Positions 50,531-63,500 of a stretch of DNA of 64,000 nt are shown in pieces. The position numbers and the translations under genes are program-made. Positions within the stretch are counted from its first letter, which is position 1. Each line of letters starts with the position of its first letter. Source of the DNA: Osmia lignaria lignaria (taxonomy: Eukaryota; Arthropoda; Insecta; Hymenoptera; Megachilidae). The notes beneath the pieces were generated by a model. It had not been told where the DNA came from, did not search any database, and was given only the letters and a program-made list of their open reading frames with translations. The stretch lies in the NCBI RefSeq assembly GCF_051020975.1, contig NW_027478169.1:8928001-8992000 (forward strand). The letters are read 5' to 3'.

Positions 50531-51174
50531 AAACGACGCGAGCTATGGCAAAATGTTAAGAGACCTCTTTTGTAGAGAATTAAGCTTCCTACTTTTTATG
50601 TTCTATGATATTTTTTGATCAGATGCGTAGTTCTCGAGATATATCAAGATATTTAAAAGTTCCGAAGCCGCACCAACATAATAGAGATACAGAAACACCG
50701 TGGCCCCTTTCTTTGAGATAACTCTGCACTATTGCGAGCCGCAAATGCCACTTCCAGTTTAGCTGTGCAGAAGAAGAACAACAAGAAGAAGAAATATCTC
50801 GAAATATGTCCGTCAGGCCCCTTCCCTTGAGATATATCTGCAAATATCTCGGAAACCAAGCGAGCTATGGCAAAATGTTAAGAGACCTTTTTTGTAGAGA
50901 ATTATGTTTCCTACAATTTATGTTCTATGATATTTTTTGATCAGAAGCGTAGTTTTCGAGATATATCGAGATATGCAAAAGTTCCGAAGCCGCACCAACA
51001 TAATAGAGATACAGAAACACCGTGGCCCCTTTCTTTGAGATAACTCTGCACTATTGCGCGCTGTAAATGCCACTTCCAGCTTAGCTGTGCAGAAGAAGAA
51101 CAACAAGAAGAAGAAATATCTCGAAATATGTCCGTCAGGCCCCTTCCCTTGAGATATATCTGCAAATATCTCGG
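50531..51174. repeat. Two chimeric monomers (K/F/M-like with E tail; M front with K tail)
   Basis: The first starts like K (AAGCTTCC), has GCGAGCCGC and CCAGTTT, and ends with the rare AAACCAAGCG seen in the E just upstream. The second starts with the rare GATATGCAAAAG of the M at 50209 and ends as K (GCGCGCTG, CTATGACAAAATG). Together they look like a 2-monomer unequal duplication within E-M-K-F. Confidence 0.75.
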
Positions 51175-51818
51175 AAACGAAGCGAGCTATGACAAAATGT
51201 TAAGAGACCTTTTTTGTAGAGAATTATGTTTCCTACAATTTATGTTCTATGATATTTTTTGTTCAGAAGCGTAGTTTTCGAGATATATCGAGATATTTAA
51301 AAGTTCCGAAGCCGCACCAACATAATAGAGATACAGAAACACCGTGGCCCCTTTCTTTGAGATAACTCTGCACTAGTGCGAGCCGCAAATGCCACTTCCA
51401 GCTTAGCTGTGCAGAAGAAGAACAACAAGAAGAAGAAATATCTCGAAATATGTCCGTCAGGCCCCTTCCCTTGAGATAAATCTGCAAATATCTCGGAAAC
51501 GAAGCGAGCTATGGCAAAATGTTAAGAGACCTTTTCTGTAGAGAATTAAGTTTCCTACTTTTTATGTTCTATGATATTTTTTGATCAGATGCGTAGTTCT
51601 CGAGATATATCAAGATATTTAAAAGTTCCGAAGCCGCACCAACATAATAGAGATACAGAAACACCGTGGCCCCCTTCTTTGAGATAACTCTGCACTATTG
51701 CGAGCTGCAAATGCCACTTCCAGCTTAGCTGTGCAGAAGAAGAACAACAAGAAGAAGAAATATCTCGAAATATGTCCGTCAGGCCCCTTCCCTTGAGATA
51801 TATCTGCAAATATCTCGG

Positions 51819-53428
51819 AAACGAAGCGAGCTATGGCAAAATGTTAAGAGACCATTTTTGTAGAGAATTATGTTTCCTACAATTTATGTTCTATGATATT
51901 TTTTGATCAGAAGCGTAGTTTTCGAGATATATCGAGATATGTAAAAGTTCCGAAGCCGCACCAACATAATAGAGATACAGAAACACCGTGGCCCCTTTCT
52001 TTGAGATAACTCTGCACTATTGCGAGCTGTAAATGCCACTTCCAGTTTAGCTGTGCAGAAGAAGAACAACAAGAAGAAGAAATATCTCGAAATATGTCCG
52101 TTAGGCCCCTTCCCTTGAGATAAATCTGCAAATATCTCGGAAACGAAGCGAGCTATGGCAAAATGTTAAGAGACATTATTTGTAGAGAATTATGTTTCCT
52201 ACAATTTATGTTCTATGATATTTTTTGATCAGAAGCGTAGTTTTCGAGATATATCGAGATATTTAAAAGTTCCGAAGCCGCACCAACATAATAGAGATAC
52301 AGAAACACCGTGGCCCCTTTCTTTGAGATAACTGTGCACTAGTGCGAGCCGCAAATGCCACTTCCAGCTTAGCTGTGCAGAAGAAGAACAACAAGAAGAA
52401 GAAATATCTCGAAATATGTCCGTCAGGCCCCTTCCCTTGAGATAAATCTGCAAATATCTCGGAAACGAAGCGAGCTATGGCAAAATGTTAAGAGACCGTT
52501 TTTGTAGAGAATTAAGTTTCCTACTTTTTATGTTCTATGATATTTTTTGATCAGATGCGTAGTTCTCGAGATATATCAAGATATTTAAAAGTTCCGAAGC
52601 CGCACCAACATAATAGAGATACAGAAACACCGTAGCCCCTTTCTTTGAGATAACTCTGCACTATTGCGAGCTGCAAATGCCACTTCCAGCTTAGCTCTGC
52701 AGAAGAAGAACAACAAGAATAAGAAATATCTCGAAATATGTCCGTCAGGCCCCTTCCCTTGAGATAAATCTGCAAATATCTCAGAAACGAAGAGAGCTAT
52801 GGCAAAATGTTAAGAGACCTTTTCTGTAGAGAATTAAGTTTCCTACTTTTTATGTTCTATGATATTTTTTGATCAGATGCGTAGTTCTCGAGATATATCA
52901 AGATATTTAAAAGTTCCGAAGCCGCACCAACATAATAGAGATACAGAAACACCGTGGCCCCCTTCTTTGAGATAACTCTGCACTATTGCGAGCTGCAAAT
53001 GCCACTTCCAGCTTAGCTGTGCAGAAGAAGAACAACAAGAAGAAGAAATATCTCGAAATATGTCCGTCAGGCCCCTTCCCTTGAGATATATCTGCAAATA
53101 TCTCGGAAACGAAGCGAGCTATGGCAAAATGTTAAGAGACCTTTTTTGTAGAGAATTATGTTTCCTACAATTTATGTTCTATGATATTTTTTGATCAGAA
53201 GCGTAGTTTTCGAGATATATCGAGATATTTAAAAGTTCCGAAGCCGCACCAACATAATAGAGATACAGAAACACCGTGGCCCCTTTCTTTGAGATAACTC
53301 TGCACTATTGCGACCTGTAAATGCCACTTCCAGCTTAGCTGTGCAGAAGAAGAACAACAAGAAGAAGACATATCTCGAAATATGTCCGTCAGGCCCCTTC
53401 CCTTGAGATATATCTGCAAATATCTCGG
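51819..53428. repeat. M A B C D segment, copy 2
   Basis: Second copy of 46024-47633, with the same rare bases in B and after D. It continues into L G E (to 54393), the fullest round in this subregion. Confidence 0.88.
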
Positions 53429-53750
53429 AAACGAAGCGTGCTATGGCAAAATGTTAAGAGACCTTTTTTGTAGAGAATTATGTTTCCTACAATTTATGTT
53501 CTATGATATTTTTTGATCAGAAGCGTAGTTTTCGAGATATATCGAGATATTTAAAAGTTCCAAAGCCGCACCAACATAATAGAGATACAGAAACACCGTG
53601 GCCCCTTTCTTTGAGATAACTCTGCACTATTGCGAGCTGCAAATGCCACTTCCAGCTTAGCTGTGCAGAGGAAGAACAACAAGAAGAAGAAATATATCGA
53701 AATATGTCCGTCAGGCCAGTTCCTTTGAGATGAATCTGCAAATATCTCGG

Positions 53751-54071
53751 AAACGAAGCGAGCTATGGCAAAATGTTAAGAGACGTTTTTTGTAGAGAAT
53801 TATGTTTCCTACAATTTATGTTCTATGATATTTTTTGATCAGAAGCGTAGTTTTCGAGATATATCGACATATTTAAAAGTTCCGAAGCCGCACCAACATA
53901 ATAGGGATACAGAAACACCGTGGCCCCTTTCTTTGAGATAACTCTGCAGTATTGCGAGCTGTAAATGCCACTTCCAGCTAACTGTGCAGAAGAAGAACAA
54001 CAAGAAGAAGAAATATCTCGAAATATGTCCGTCAGGCCCCTTCCCTTGAGATAAATCTGCAAATATCTCGG
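53751..54071. repeat. G monomer, 321 bp, second copy of the deletion
   Basis: Carries the same CCAGCTAACTG as 49566-49886. The preceding L has an intermediate tail, CCAGTTCCTTTGAGATGA, rather than the usual TTGAGCTGA. Confidence 0.9.
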
Positions 54072-54393
54072 AAACGAAGAGAGCTATGGCAAAATGTTAA
54101 GAGACCTTTTGTGTAGAGAATTAAGTTTCCTACTTTTTATGTTCTATGATATTTTTTGATCTGATGCGTAGTTCTCGAGATATATCAAGATATTTAAAAG
54201 TTCCGAAGCCGCACCAACATAATAGAGATACAGAAACACCGTGGCCCCTTTCTTTGAGATAACTCTGCACTATTGCGAGCTGTAAATGCCACTTCCAGCT
54301 TAGCTGTGCAGGAGAAGAACAACAAGAAGAAGAAATATCTCGAAATATGTCCGTCAGGCCCCTTCCCTTGAGATAAATCTGCAAATATCTCGG
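54072..54393. repeat. Chimeric monomer, E front with Q-type tail (lineage boundary)
   Basis: It has the E marks GATCTGATGCG and TGCAGGAG (G at 54312), but ends GAGATAAATC (A at 54376) and leads into AATTAGG and R. In the cycle rounds R follows Q. The switch at relative 241-305 joins the A-B-C-D lineage to the third cycle round. Confidence 0.8.
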
Positions 54394-57300
54394 AAACGAA
54401 GCGAGCTATGGCAAAATGTTAAGAGACCTTTTTTGTAGAGAATTAGGTTTCCTACTTTTTATGTTCTATGATATTTTTTGATCAGATGCGTAGTTCTCGA
54501 GATATATCAAGATATTTAAAAGTTCCGAAGCCGCACCAACATAATAGAGATACAGAAACACCGTGGCCCCCTTCTTTGAGATAACTCTGCACTATTGCGA
54601 GCTGCAAATGCCACTTCCAGCTTAGCTGTGCAGAAGAAGAACAACAAGAAGAAGAAATATCTCGAAATATGTCCGTTAGGCCCCTTCCCTTGAGATAAAC
54701 CTGCAAATATCTCGGAAACGAAGCGAGCTATGGCAAAATGTTAAGAGACCTTTTTTGTAGAGAATTAAGTTTCCTACTTTTTATGTTCTATGATATTTTT
54801 TGATCAGATGCGTAGTTCTCGAGATATATCAAGATATTTAAAAGTTCCGAAGCCGCACCAACATAATAGAGATACAGAAACACCGTGGCCCCTTTCTTTG
54901 AGATATCTCTGCACTATTGCGAGCTGCACATGCCACTTCCAGCTTAGCTGTGCAGAAGAAGAACAACAAGAAGAAGAAATATCTCGAAATATGTCCGTCA
55001 GGCCCCTTCCCTTGAGATAAATCTGCAAATATCTCGGAAACGAAGCGAGCTATGGCAAAATGTTAAGAGACCTTATTTGTAGAGAATTATGTTTCCTACA
55101 ATTTATGTTCTATGATATTTTTTGATCAGAAGCGTAGTTTTCGAGATATATCGAGATATTTAAAAGTTCCGAAGCCGCACCAACATAATAGAGATACAGA
55201 AACACCGTGGCCCCTTTCTTTGAGATAACTGTGCACTAGAGCGAGCCGCAAATGCCACTTCCAGCTTAGCTGTGCAGAAGAAGAACAACAAGAAGAAGAA
55301 ATATCTCGAAATATGTCCGTCAGGCCAGTTCCTTTGAGCTGAATCTGCAAATATCTCGGAAACGAAGCGAGCTATGGCAAAATGATAAGAGACGTTTTTT
55401 GTAGAGAATTATGTTTCCTACAATTCATGTTCTATGATATTTTTTGATCAGAAGCGTAGTTTTCGAGATATATCGAGATATTTAAAAGTTCCGAAGCCGC
55501 ACCAACATAATAGGGATACAGAAACACCGTGGCCCCTTTCTTTGAGATAACTCTGCACTAGTGCGAGCCGCAAATGCCACTTCCAGCTTAGCTGTGCAGA
55601 AGAAGAACAACAAGAAGAAGAAATATCTCGAAATATGTCCGTCAGGCCCCTTCCCTTGAGATAAATCTGCAAATATCTCGGAAACGAAGCGAGCTATGGC
55701 AAAATGTTAAGAGACCTTTTTTGTAGAGAATTAAGTTTCCTACTTTCTATGTTCTATGATATTTTTTGATCAGATGCGTAGTTCTCGAGATATATCAAGA
55801 TATTTAAAAGTTCCGAAGCCGCACCAACATAATAGAGATACAGAAACACCGTGGCCCCTTTCTTTGAGATAACTCTGCACTATTGCGAGCTGCAAATGCC
55901 ACTTCCAGCTTAGCTGTGCAGAGGAAGAACAACAAGAAGAAGAAATATCTCGAAATATGTCCGTCAGGCCAGTTCCTTTGAGCTGAATCTGCAAATATCT
56001 CGGAAACGAAGCGAGCTATGGCAAAATGTTAGGAGACGTTTTTTATAGAGAATTATGTTTCCTACAATTCACGTTCTATGATATTTTTTGATCAGAAGCG
56101 TAGTTTTCGAGATATATCGAGATATTTAAAAGTTCCGAAGCCGCACCAACATAATAGGGATACAGAAACACCGTGGCCCCTTTCTTTGAGATAACTCTGC
56201 ACTAGTGCGAGCCGCAAATGCCACTTCCAGCTTAGCTGTGCAGAAGAAGAACAACAAGAAGAAGAAATATCTCGAAATATGTCCGTCAGGCCCCTTTCCT
56301 TGAGATAAATCTGCAAATATCTCGGAAACGAAGCGAGCTATGGCAAAATGTTAAGAGACCTTTTTTGTAGAGAATTAAGTTTCCTACTTTTTATCTTCTA
56401 TGATATTTTTTGATCAGATGCGTAGTTCTCGAGATATATCAAGATATTTAAAAGTTCCGAAGCCGCACCAACATAATAGAGATACAGAAACACCGTGGCC
56501 CCTCTCTTTGAGATAACTCTGCACTATTGCGAGCTGGAAATGCCACTTCCAGTTTAGCTGTGCAGAAGAAGGACAACAAGAAGAAGAAATATCTCGAAAT
56601 ATGTCCGTTAGGCCCCTTCCCTTGAGATAAATCTGCAAATATCTCGGAAACGAAGCGACCTATCGCAAAATGTTAAGAGACCTTTTTTGTAGAGAATTAA
56701 GTTTCCTACTTTTTATGTTCTATGATATTTTTTGATCAGATGCGTAGTTCTCGAGATATATCAAGATATTTAAAAGTTCCGAAGCCGCACCAACATAATA
56801 GAGATACAGAAACACCGTGGCCCCTTTCTTTGAGATAACTCTGCACTATTGCGAGCTGTAAATGCCACTTCCAGCTTAGCTGTGCAGAAGAAGAACAACA
56901 GGAAGAAGAAATATCTCGAAATATGTCCGTCAGGCCCCTTCCCTTGAGATAAATCTGCAAATATCTCGGAAACGAAGCGAGCTATGGCAAAATGTTAAGA
57001 GACCTTTTTTGTAGAGAATTAAGTTTCCTACTTTTTATGTTCTATGATATTTTCTGATCAGATGCGTAGTTCTCGAGATATATCAAGATATTTAAAAGTT
57101 CCGAAGCCGCACCAACATAATAGAGATACAGAAACACCGTGGCCCCTTTCTTTGAGATAACTCTGCACTATTGCGAGCTGTAAATGCCACTTCCAGCTTA
57201 GCTGTGCAAAGGAAGAACAACAAGAAGAAGAAATATCTCGAAATATGTCCGTCAGGCCAGTTCCTTTGAGCTGAATCTGCAAATATCTCGGAAACGAAGC

Positions 57301-60300
57301 GAGCTATGGCAAAATGATAAGAGACGTTTTTTGTAGAGAATTATGTTTCCTACAATTCATGTTCTATGATATTTTTTGATCAGAAGCGTAGTTTTCGAGA
57401 TATATCGAGATATTTAAAAGTTCCGAAGCCCCACCAACATAATAGAGATACAGAAACACCGTGGCCCCTTTCTTTGAGATAACTCTGCACTATTGCGACC
57501 TGTAAATGCCACTTCCAGCTTAGCTGTGCAGAAGAAGAACAACAAGAAGAAGACATATCTCGAAATATGTCCGTCAGGCCCCTTCCCTTGAGATATATCT
57601 GCAAATATCTCGGAAACGAAGCGAGCTATGGCAAAATGTTAAGAGACCTTTTTTGTAGAGAATTATGTTTCCTACAATTTATGTTCTATGATATTTTTTG
57701 ATCAGAAGCGTAGTTTTCGAGATATATCGAGATATTTAAAAGTTCCAAAGCCGCACCAACATAATAGAGATACAGAAACACCGTGGCCCCTTTCTTTGAG
57801 ATAACTCTGCACTATTGCGAGCTGCAAATGCCACTTCCAGCTTAGCTGTGCAGAGGAAGAACAACAAGAAGAAGAAATATCTCGAAATATGTCCGTCAGG
57901 CCAGTTCCTTTGAGCTGAATCTGCAAATATCTCGGAAACGAAGCGAGCTATGGCAAAATGTTAAGAGACGTTTTTTGTAGAGAATTATGTTTCCTACAAT
58001 TTATGTTCTATGATATTTTTTGATCAGAAGCGTAGTTTTCGAGATATATCGACATATTTAAAAGTTCCGAAGCCGCACCAACATAATAGGGATACAGAAA
58101 CACCGTGGCCCCTTTCTTTGAGATAACTCTGCAGTATTGCGAGCTGTAAATGCCACTTCCAGCTTAGCTGTGCAGAAGAAGAACAACAAGAAGAAGAAAT
58201 ATCTCGAAATATGTCCGTCAGGCCCCTTCCCTTGAGATAAATCTGCAAATATCTCGGAAACGAAGAGAGCTATGGCAAAATGTTAAGAGACCTTTTGTGT
58301 AGAGAATTAAGTTTCCTACTTTTTATGTTCTATGATATTTTTTGATCTGATGCGTAGTTCTCGAGATATATCAAGATATTTAAAAGTTCCGAAGCCGCAC
58401 CAACATAATAGAGATACAGAAACACCGTGGCCCCTTTCTTTGAGATAACTCTGCACTATTGCGAGCTGTAAATGCCACTTCCAGCTTAGCTGTGCAGAAG
58501 AAGAACAACAAGAAGAAGAAATATCTCGAAATATGTCCGTCAGGCCCCTTCCCTTGAGATATATCTGCAAATATCTCGGAAACGAAGCGAGCTATGGCAA
58601 AATGTTAAGAGACCTTTTTTGTAGAGAATTATGTTTCCTACAATTTATGTTCTATCATATTTTTTGATCAGAAGCGTAGTTTTCGAGATATATCGAGATA
58701 TGTAAAAGTTCCGAAGCCGCACCAACATAATAGAGATACAGAAACACCGTGGCCCCTTTCTTTGAGATAACTCTGCACTATTGCGAGCTGTAAATGCCAC
58801 TTCCAGTTTAGCTGTGCAGAAGAAGAACAACAAGAAGAAGAAATATCTCGAAATATGTCCGTTAGGCCCCTTCCCTTGAGATAAATCTGCAAATATCTCG
58901 GAAACGAAGCGAGCTATGGCAAAATGTTAAGAGACCTCTTTTGTAGAGAATTAAGCTTCCTACTTTTTATGTTCTATGATATTTTTTGATCAGATGCGTA
59001 GTTCTCGAGATATATCAAGATATTTAAAAGTTCCGAAGCCGCACCAACATAATAGAGATACAGAAACACCGTGGCCCCTTTCTTTGAGATAACTCTGCAC
59101 TATTGCGCGCTGTAAATGCCACTTCCAGCTTAGCTGTGCAGAAGAAGAACAACAAGAAGAAGAAATATCTCGAAATATGTCCGTCAGGCCCCTTCCCTTG
59201 AGATATATCTGCAAATATCTCGGAAACGAAGCGAGCTATGACAAAATGTTAAGAGACCTTTTTTGTAGAGAATTATGTTTCCTACAATATATGTTCTATG
59301 ATATTTTTTGTTCAGAAGCGTAGTTTTCGAGATATATCGAGATATTTAAAAGTTCCGAAGCCGCACCAACATAATAGAGATACAGAAACACCGTGGCCCC
59401 TTTCTTTGAGATAACTCTGCACTAGTGCGAGCCGCAAATGCCACTTCCAGCTTAGCTGTGCAGAAGAAGAACAACAAGAAGAAGAAATATCTCGAAATAT
59501 GTCCGTCAGGCCCCTTCCCTTGAGATAAATCTGCAAATATCTCGGAAACGAAGCGAGCTATGGCAAAATGTTGAGAGACCTTTTTTGTAGAGAATTAGGT
59601 TTCCTACTTTTTATGTTCTATGATATTTTTTGATCAGAAGCGTAGTTTTCGAGATATATCGAGATATTTAAAAGTTCCGAAGCCGCACCAACATAATAGA
59701 GATACAGAAACACCGTGGCCCCTTTCTTTGAGATAACTCTGCACTAGTGCGAGCCGCAAATGCCACTTCCAGCTTAGCTGTGCAGAAGAAGAACAACAAG
59801 AAGAAGAAATATCTCGAAATATGTCCGTCAGGCCCCTTCCCTTGAGATAAATCTGCAAATATCTCGGAAACGAAGCGAGCTATGGCAAAATGTTAAGAGA
59901 CCTTTTTTGTAGAGAATTAAGTTTCCTACTTTTTATGTTCTATGACATTTTTTGATCAGATGCGTAGTTCTCGAGATATATCAAGATATTTAAAAGTTCC
60001 GAAGCCGCACCAACAGAATAGAGATACAGAAACACCGTGGCTCCTTTCTTTGAGATAACTCTGCACTATTGCGAGCTGGACATGCCACTTCCAGTTTAGC
60101 TGTGCAGAAGAAGAACAACAAGAAGAAGAAATATCTCGAAATATGTCCGTTAGGACCCTTCCCTTGAGATAAACCTGCAAATATCTCGGAAACGAAGCGA
60201 GCTATGGCAAAATGTTAAGAGACCTTTTTTGTAGAGAATTAAGTTTCCTACTTTTTATGTTCTATGATATTTTTTGATCAGATGCGTAGTTCTCGAGATA

Positions 60301-60511
60301 TATCAAGATATTTAAAAGTTCCGAAGCCGCACCAACATAATAGAGATACAGAAACACCGTGGCCCCTTTCTTTGAGATATCTCTGCACTATTGCGAGCTG
60401 CACATGCCACTTCCAGCTTAGCTGTGCAGAAGAAGAACAACAAGAAGAAGAAATATCTCGAAATATGTCCGTCAGGCCCCTTCCCTTGAGATAAATCTGC
60501 AAATATCTCGG
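54394..60511. repeat. Higher-order cycle, round 3 (19 monomers, N H I J missing)
   Basis: Order: R Q S T V-like, two mixed monomers, U-like, V, then D L G E M K F F' P Q. R to V-like matches 26392-28001. V through F' matches 20921-23818, sharing the front ACAATTCATG of the D after V. N H I J is absent between F' and P. The mixed monomers at 56004 and 56326 have AAATTCACG-type and TTTATCTTC variants. Confidence 0.85.
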
Positions 60512-63500
60512 AAACGAAGCGAGCTATGGCAAAATGTTAAGAGACCTTTTTTGTAGAGAATTAGGTTTCCTACTTTTTATGTTCTATGATATTTTTTGAT
60601 CAGATGCGTAGTTCTCGAGATATATCAAGATATTTAAAAGTTCCGAAGCCGCACCAACATAATAGAGATACAGAAACACCGTGGCCCCTTTCGTTGAGAT
60701 AACTCTGCACTAGTGCGAGCCGCAAATGCCACTTCCAGCTTAGCTGTGCAGAAGAAGAACAACAAGAAGAAGAAATATCTCGAAATATGTCCGTCAGGCC
60801 CCTTCCCTTGAGATAAATCTGCAAATATCTCGGAAACGAAGCGAGCTATGGCAAAATGTTAAGAGACCTTTTTTGTAGAGAATTAAGTTTCCTACTTTTT
60901 ATGTTCTATGATATTTTTCGATCAGATGCGTAGTTCTCGAGATATATCAAGATATTTAAAAGTTCCGAAGCCGCACCAACATAATAGAGATACAGAAACA
61001 CCGTGGCCCCTTTCTTTGAGATAACTCTGCACTATTGCGAGCTGCAAATGCCACTTCCAGCTTAGCTGTGCAGAAGAAGAACAACAAGAAGAAGAAATAT
61101 CTGGAAATATGTCTGTCAGGCCCCTTCCCTTGAGATAAATCTGCAAATATCTCGGAAACGAAGCGAGCTATGGCAAAATGTTGAGAGACCTTTTTTGTAG
61201 AGAATTAAGTTTCCTACTATTTAGGTTGTATGATATTTTTGGATCAGATGCGTAGTTCTCGAGATATATCAAGATATTTAAAAGTTCCGAAGCCGCACCA
61301 ACATAATAGAGATACAGAAACACCGTGGCCCCTTTCTTTGAGATAACTCTGCACTAGAGCGAGCCGCAAATGCCACTTCCAGCTTAGCTGTGCAGAAGAA
61401 GAACAACAAGAAGAAGAAATATCTCGAAATATGTCCGTCAGGCCAGTTCCTTTGAGCTGAATCTGCAAATATCTCGGAAACGAAGCGAGCTATGGCAAAA
61501 TGTTAAGAGACGTTTTTTGTAGAGAATTACGTTTCCTACAATTCATGTTCTATGATATTTTTTGATCAGAAGCGTAGTTTTCGAGATATATCGAGATATT
61601 TAAAAGTTCCGAAGCCGCACCAACATAATAGAGATACAGAAACACCGTGGCCCCTTTCCTTGAGATAACTCTGCACTATTGCGAGCTGCAAATGCCACTT
61701 CCAGCTTAGCTGTGCAGAAGAAGAACAACAAGAAGAAGAAATATCTCGAAATATGTCCGTCAGGCCCCTTCCGTTGAGATAAATCTGCAAATATCTCGGA
61801 AACGAAGCGAGCTATGGCAAAACGTTAAGAGACCTTTTTTGTAGAGAATTAAGTTTCCTACTTTTCATGTTCTATGATATTTTTTGATCAGATGCGTAGT
61901 TCTCGAGATATATCAAGATATTTAAAAGTTCCGAAGCCGCACCAACATAATAGAGATACAGAAACACCGTGGCCCCTTTCTTTGAGATAACTCTGCACTA
62001 TTGCGAGCTGCAAATGCCACTTCCAGCTTAGCTGTGCAGAGGAAGAACAACAAGAAGAAGAAATATCTCGAAATATGTCCGTCAGGCCAGTTCCTTTGAG
62101 CTGAATCTGCAAATATCTCGGAAACGAAGCGAGCTATGGCAAAATGTTAAGAGACGTTTTTTATAGAGAATTATGTTTCCTACAATTTATGTTCTATGAT
62201 ATTTTTTGATCAGAAGCGTAGTTTTCGAGATATATCGAGATATTTAAAAGTTCCGAAGCCGCACCAACATAATAGAGATACAGAAACACCGTGGCCCCTT
62301 TCCTTGAGATAACTCTGCACTATTGCGAGCTGCAAATGCCACTTCCAGCTTAGCTGTGCAGAAGAAGAACAACAAGAAAAAGAAATATCTCGAAATATGT
62401 CCGTCAGGCCCCTTCCGTTGAGATAAATCTGCAAATATCTCGGAAACGAAGCGAGCTATGGCAAAACGTTAAGAGACCTTTTTTGTAGAGAATTAAGTTT
62501 CCTACTTTTCATGTTCTATGATATTTTTTGATCAGATGCGTAGTTCTCGAGATATATCAAGATATTTAAAAGTTCCGAAGCCGCACCAACATAATAGAGA
62601 TACAGAAACACCGTGGCCCCTCTCTTTGAGATAACTCTGCACTATTGCGAGCTGCAAATGCCACTTCCAGCTTAGCTGTGCAGAAGAAGAACAACAAGAA
62701 GAAGAAATATCTCGAAATATGTCCGTCAGGCCCCTTCCCTTGAGATATATCTGCAAATATCTCGGAAACGAAGCGAGCTATGGCAAAATGTTAAGAGACC
62801 TTTTTTGTAGAGAATTAAGTTTCCTACTTTTTATCTTCTATGATATTTTTTGATCAGATGCGTAGTTCTCGAGATATATCAAGATATTTAAAAGTTCCGA
62901 AGCCGCACCAACATAATAGAGATACAGAAACACCGTGGCCCCTTTCCTTGAGATAATTCTGCACTATTGCGAGCTGCAAATGCCACTTCCAGCTTAGCTG
63001 TGCAGAAGAAGAACAACAAGAAGAAGAAATATCTCGAAATATGTCCGTCAGGCCCCTTCCGTTGAGATAAATCTGCAAATATCTCGGAAACGAAGCGAGC
63101 TATGGCAAAATGTTAAGAGACCTTTTTTGTAGAGAATTAAGTTTCCTACTTTTCATGTTCTATGATATTTTTTGATCAGATGCGTAGTTCTCGAGATATA
63201 TCAAGATATTTAAAAGTTCCGAAGCCGCACCAACATAATAGAGATACAGAAACACCGTGGCCCCTCTCTTTGAGATAACTCTGCACTATTGCGAGCTGCA
63301 AATGCCACTTCCAGCTTAGCTGTGCAGAAGAAGAACAACAAAAAGAAGAAATATCTCGAAATATGTCCGTCAGGCCCCTTCCCTTGAGATAAATCTGCAA
63401 ATATCTCGGAAACGAAGCGAGCTATGGCAAAATGTTAAGAGACCTTTTTTGTAGAGAATTAAGTTTCCCACTTTTTAAGTTCTATGATATTTTTTGATCA

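Larger units (their letters stand above)
43136..54393. repeat. Subregion of A-B-C-D-L-G-E-M rounds (35 monomers)
   Basis: A B C D starts at 43136, 46346 and 52141, and B C D at 48278. Each is continued by various parts of L G E M. P, X, Y and Z marks are absent. Several monomers are chimeras that shorten or re-join the rounds. The A-B-C-D tetramer at 1-1288 belongs to the same lineage. Confidence 0.85.

Noticed and set aside
12295..58833. Minus-strand 62- and 68-codon frames in M and in monomers ending AAACCAAGCG
   Set aside because: These are third-frame shadows of the same monomer, opened by single substitutions, with no independent support.
18419..60494. Plus-strand 76-79-codon frames starting at ATG or TTG (18419, 26144, 26779, 54790, 60264)
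   Set aside because: They exist only in Q monomers because one A-to-T change removes a TAA; the rest of the frame is the ordinary satellite sequence.
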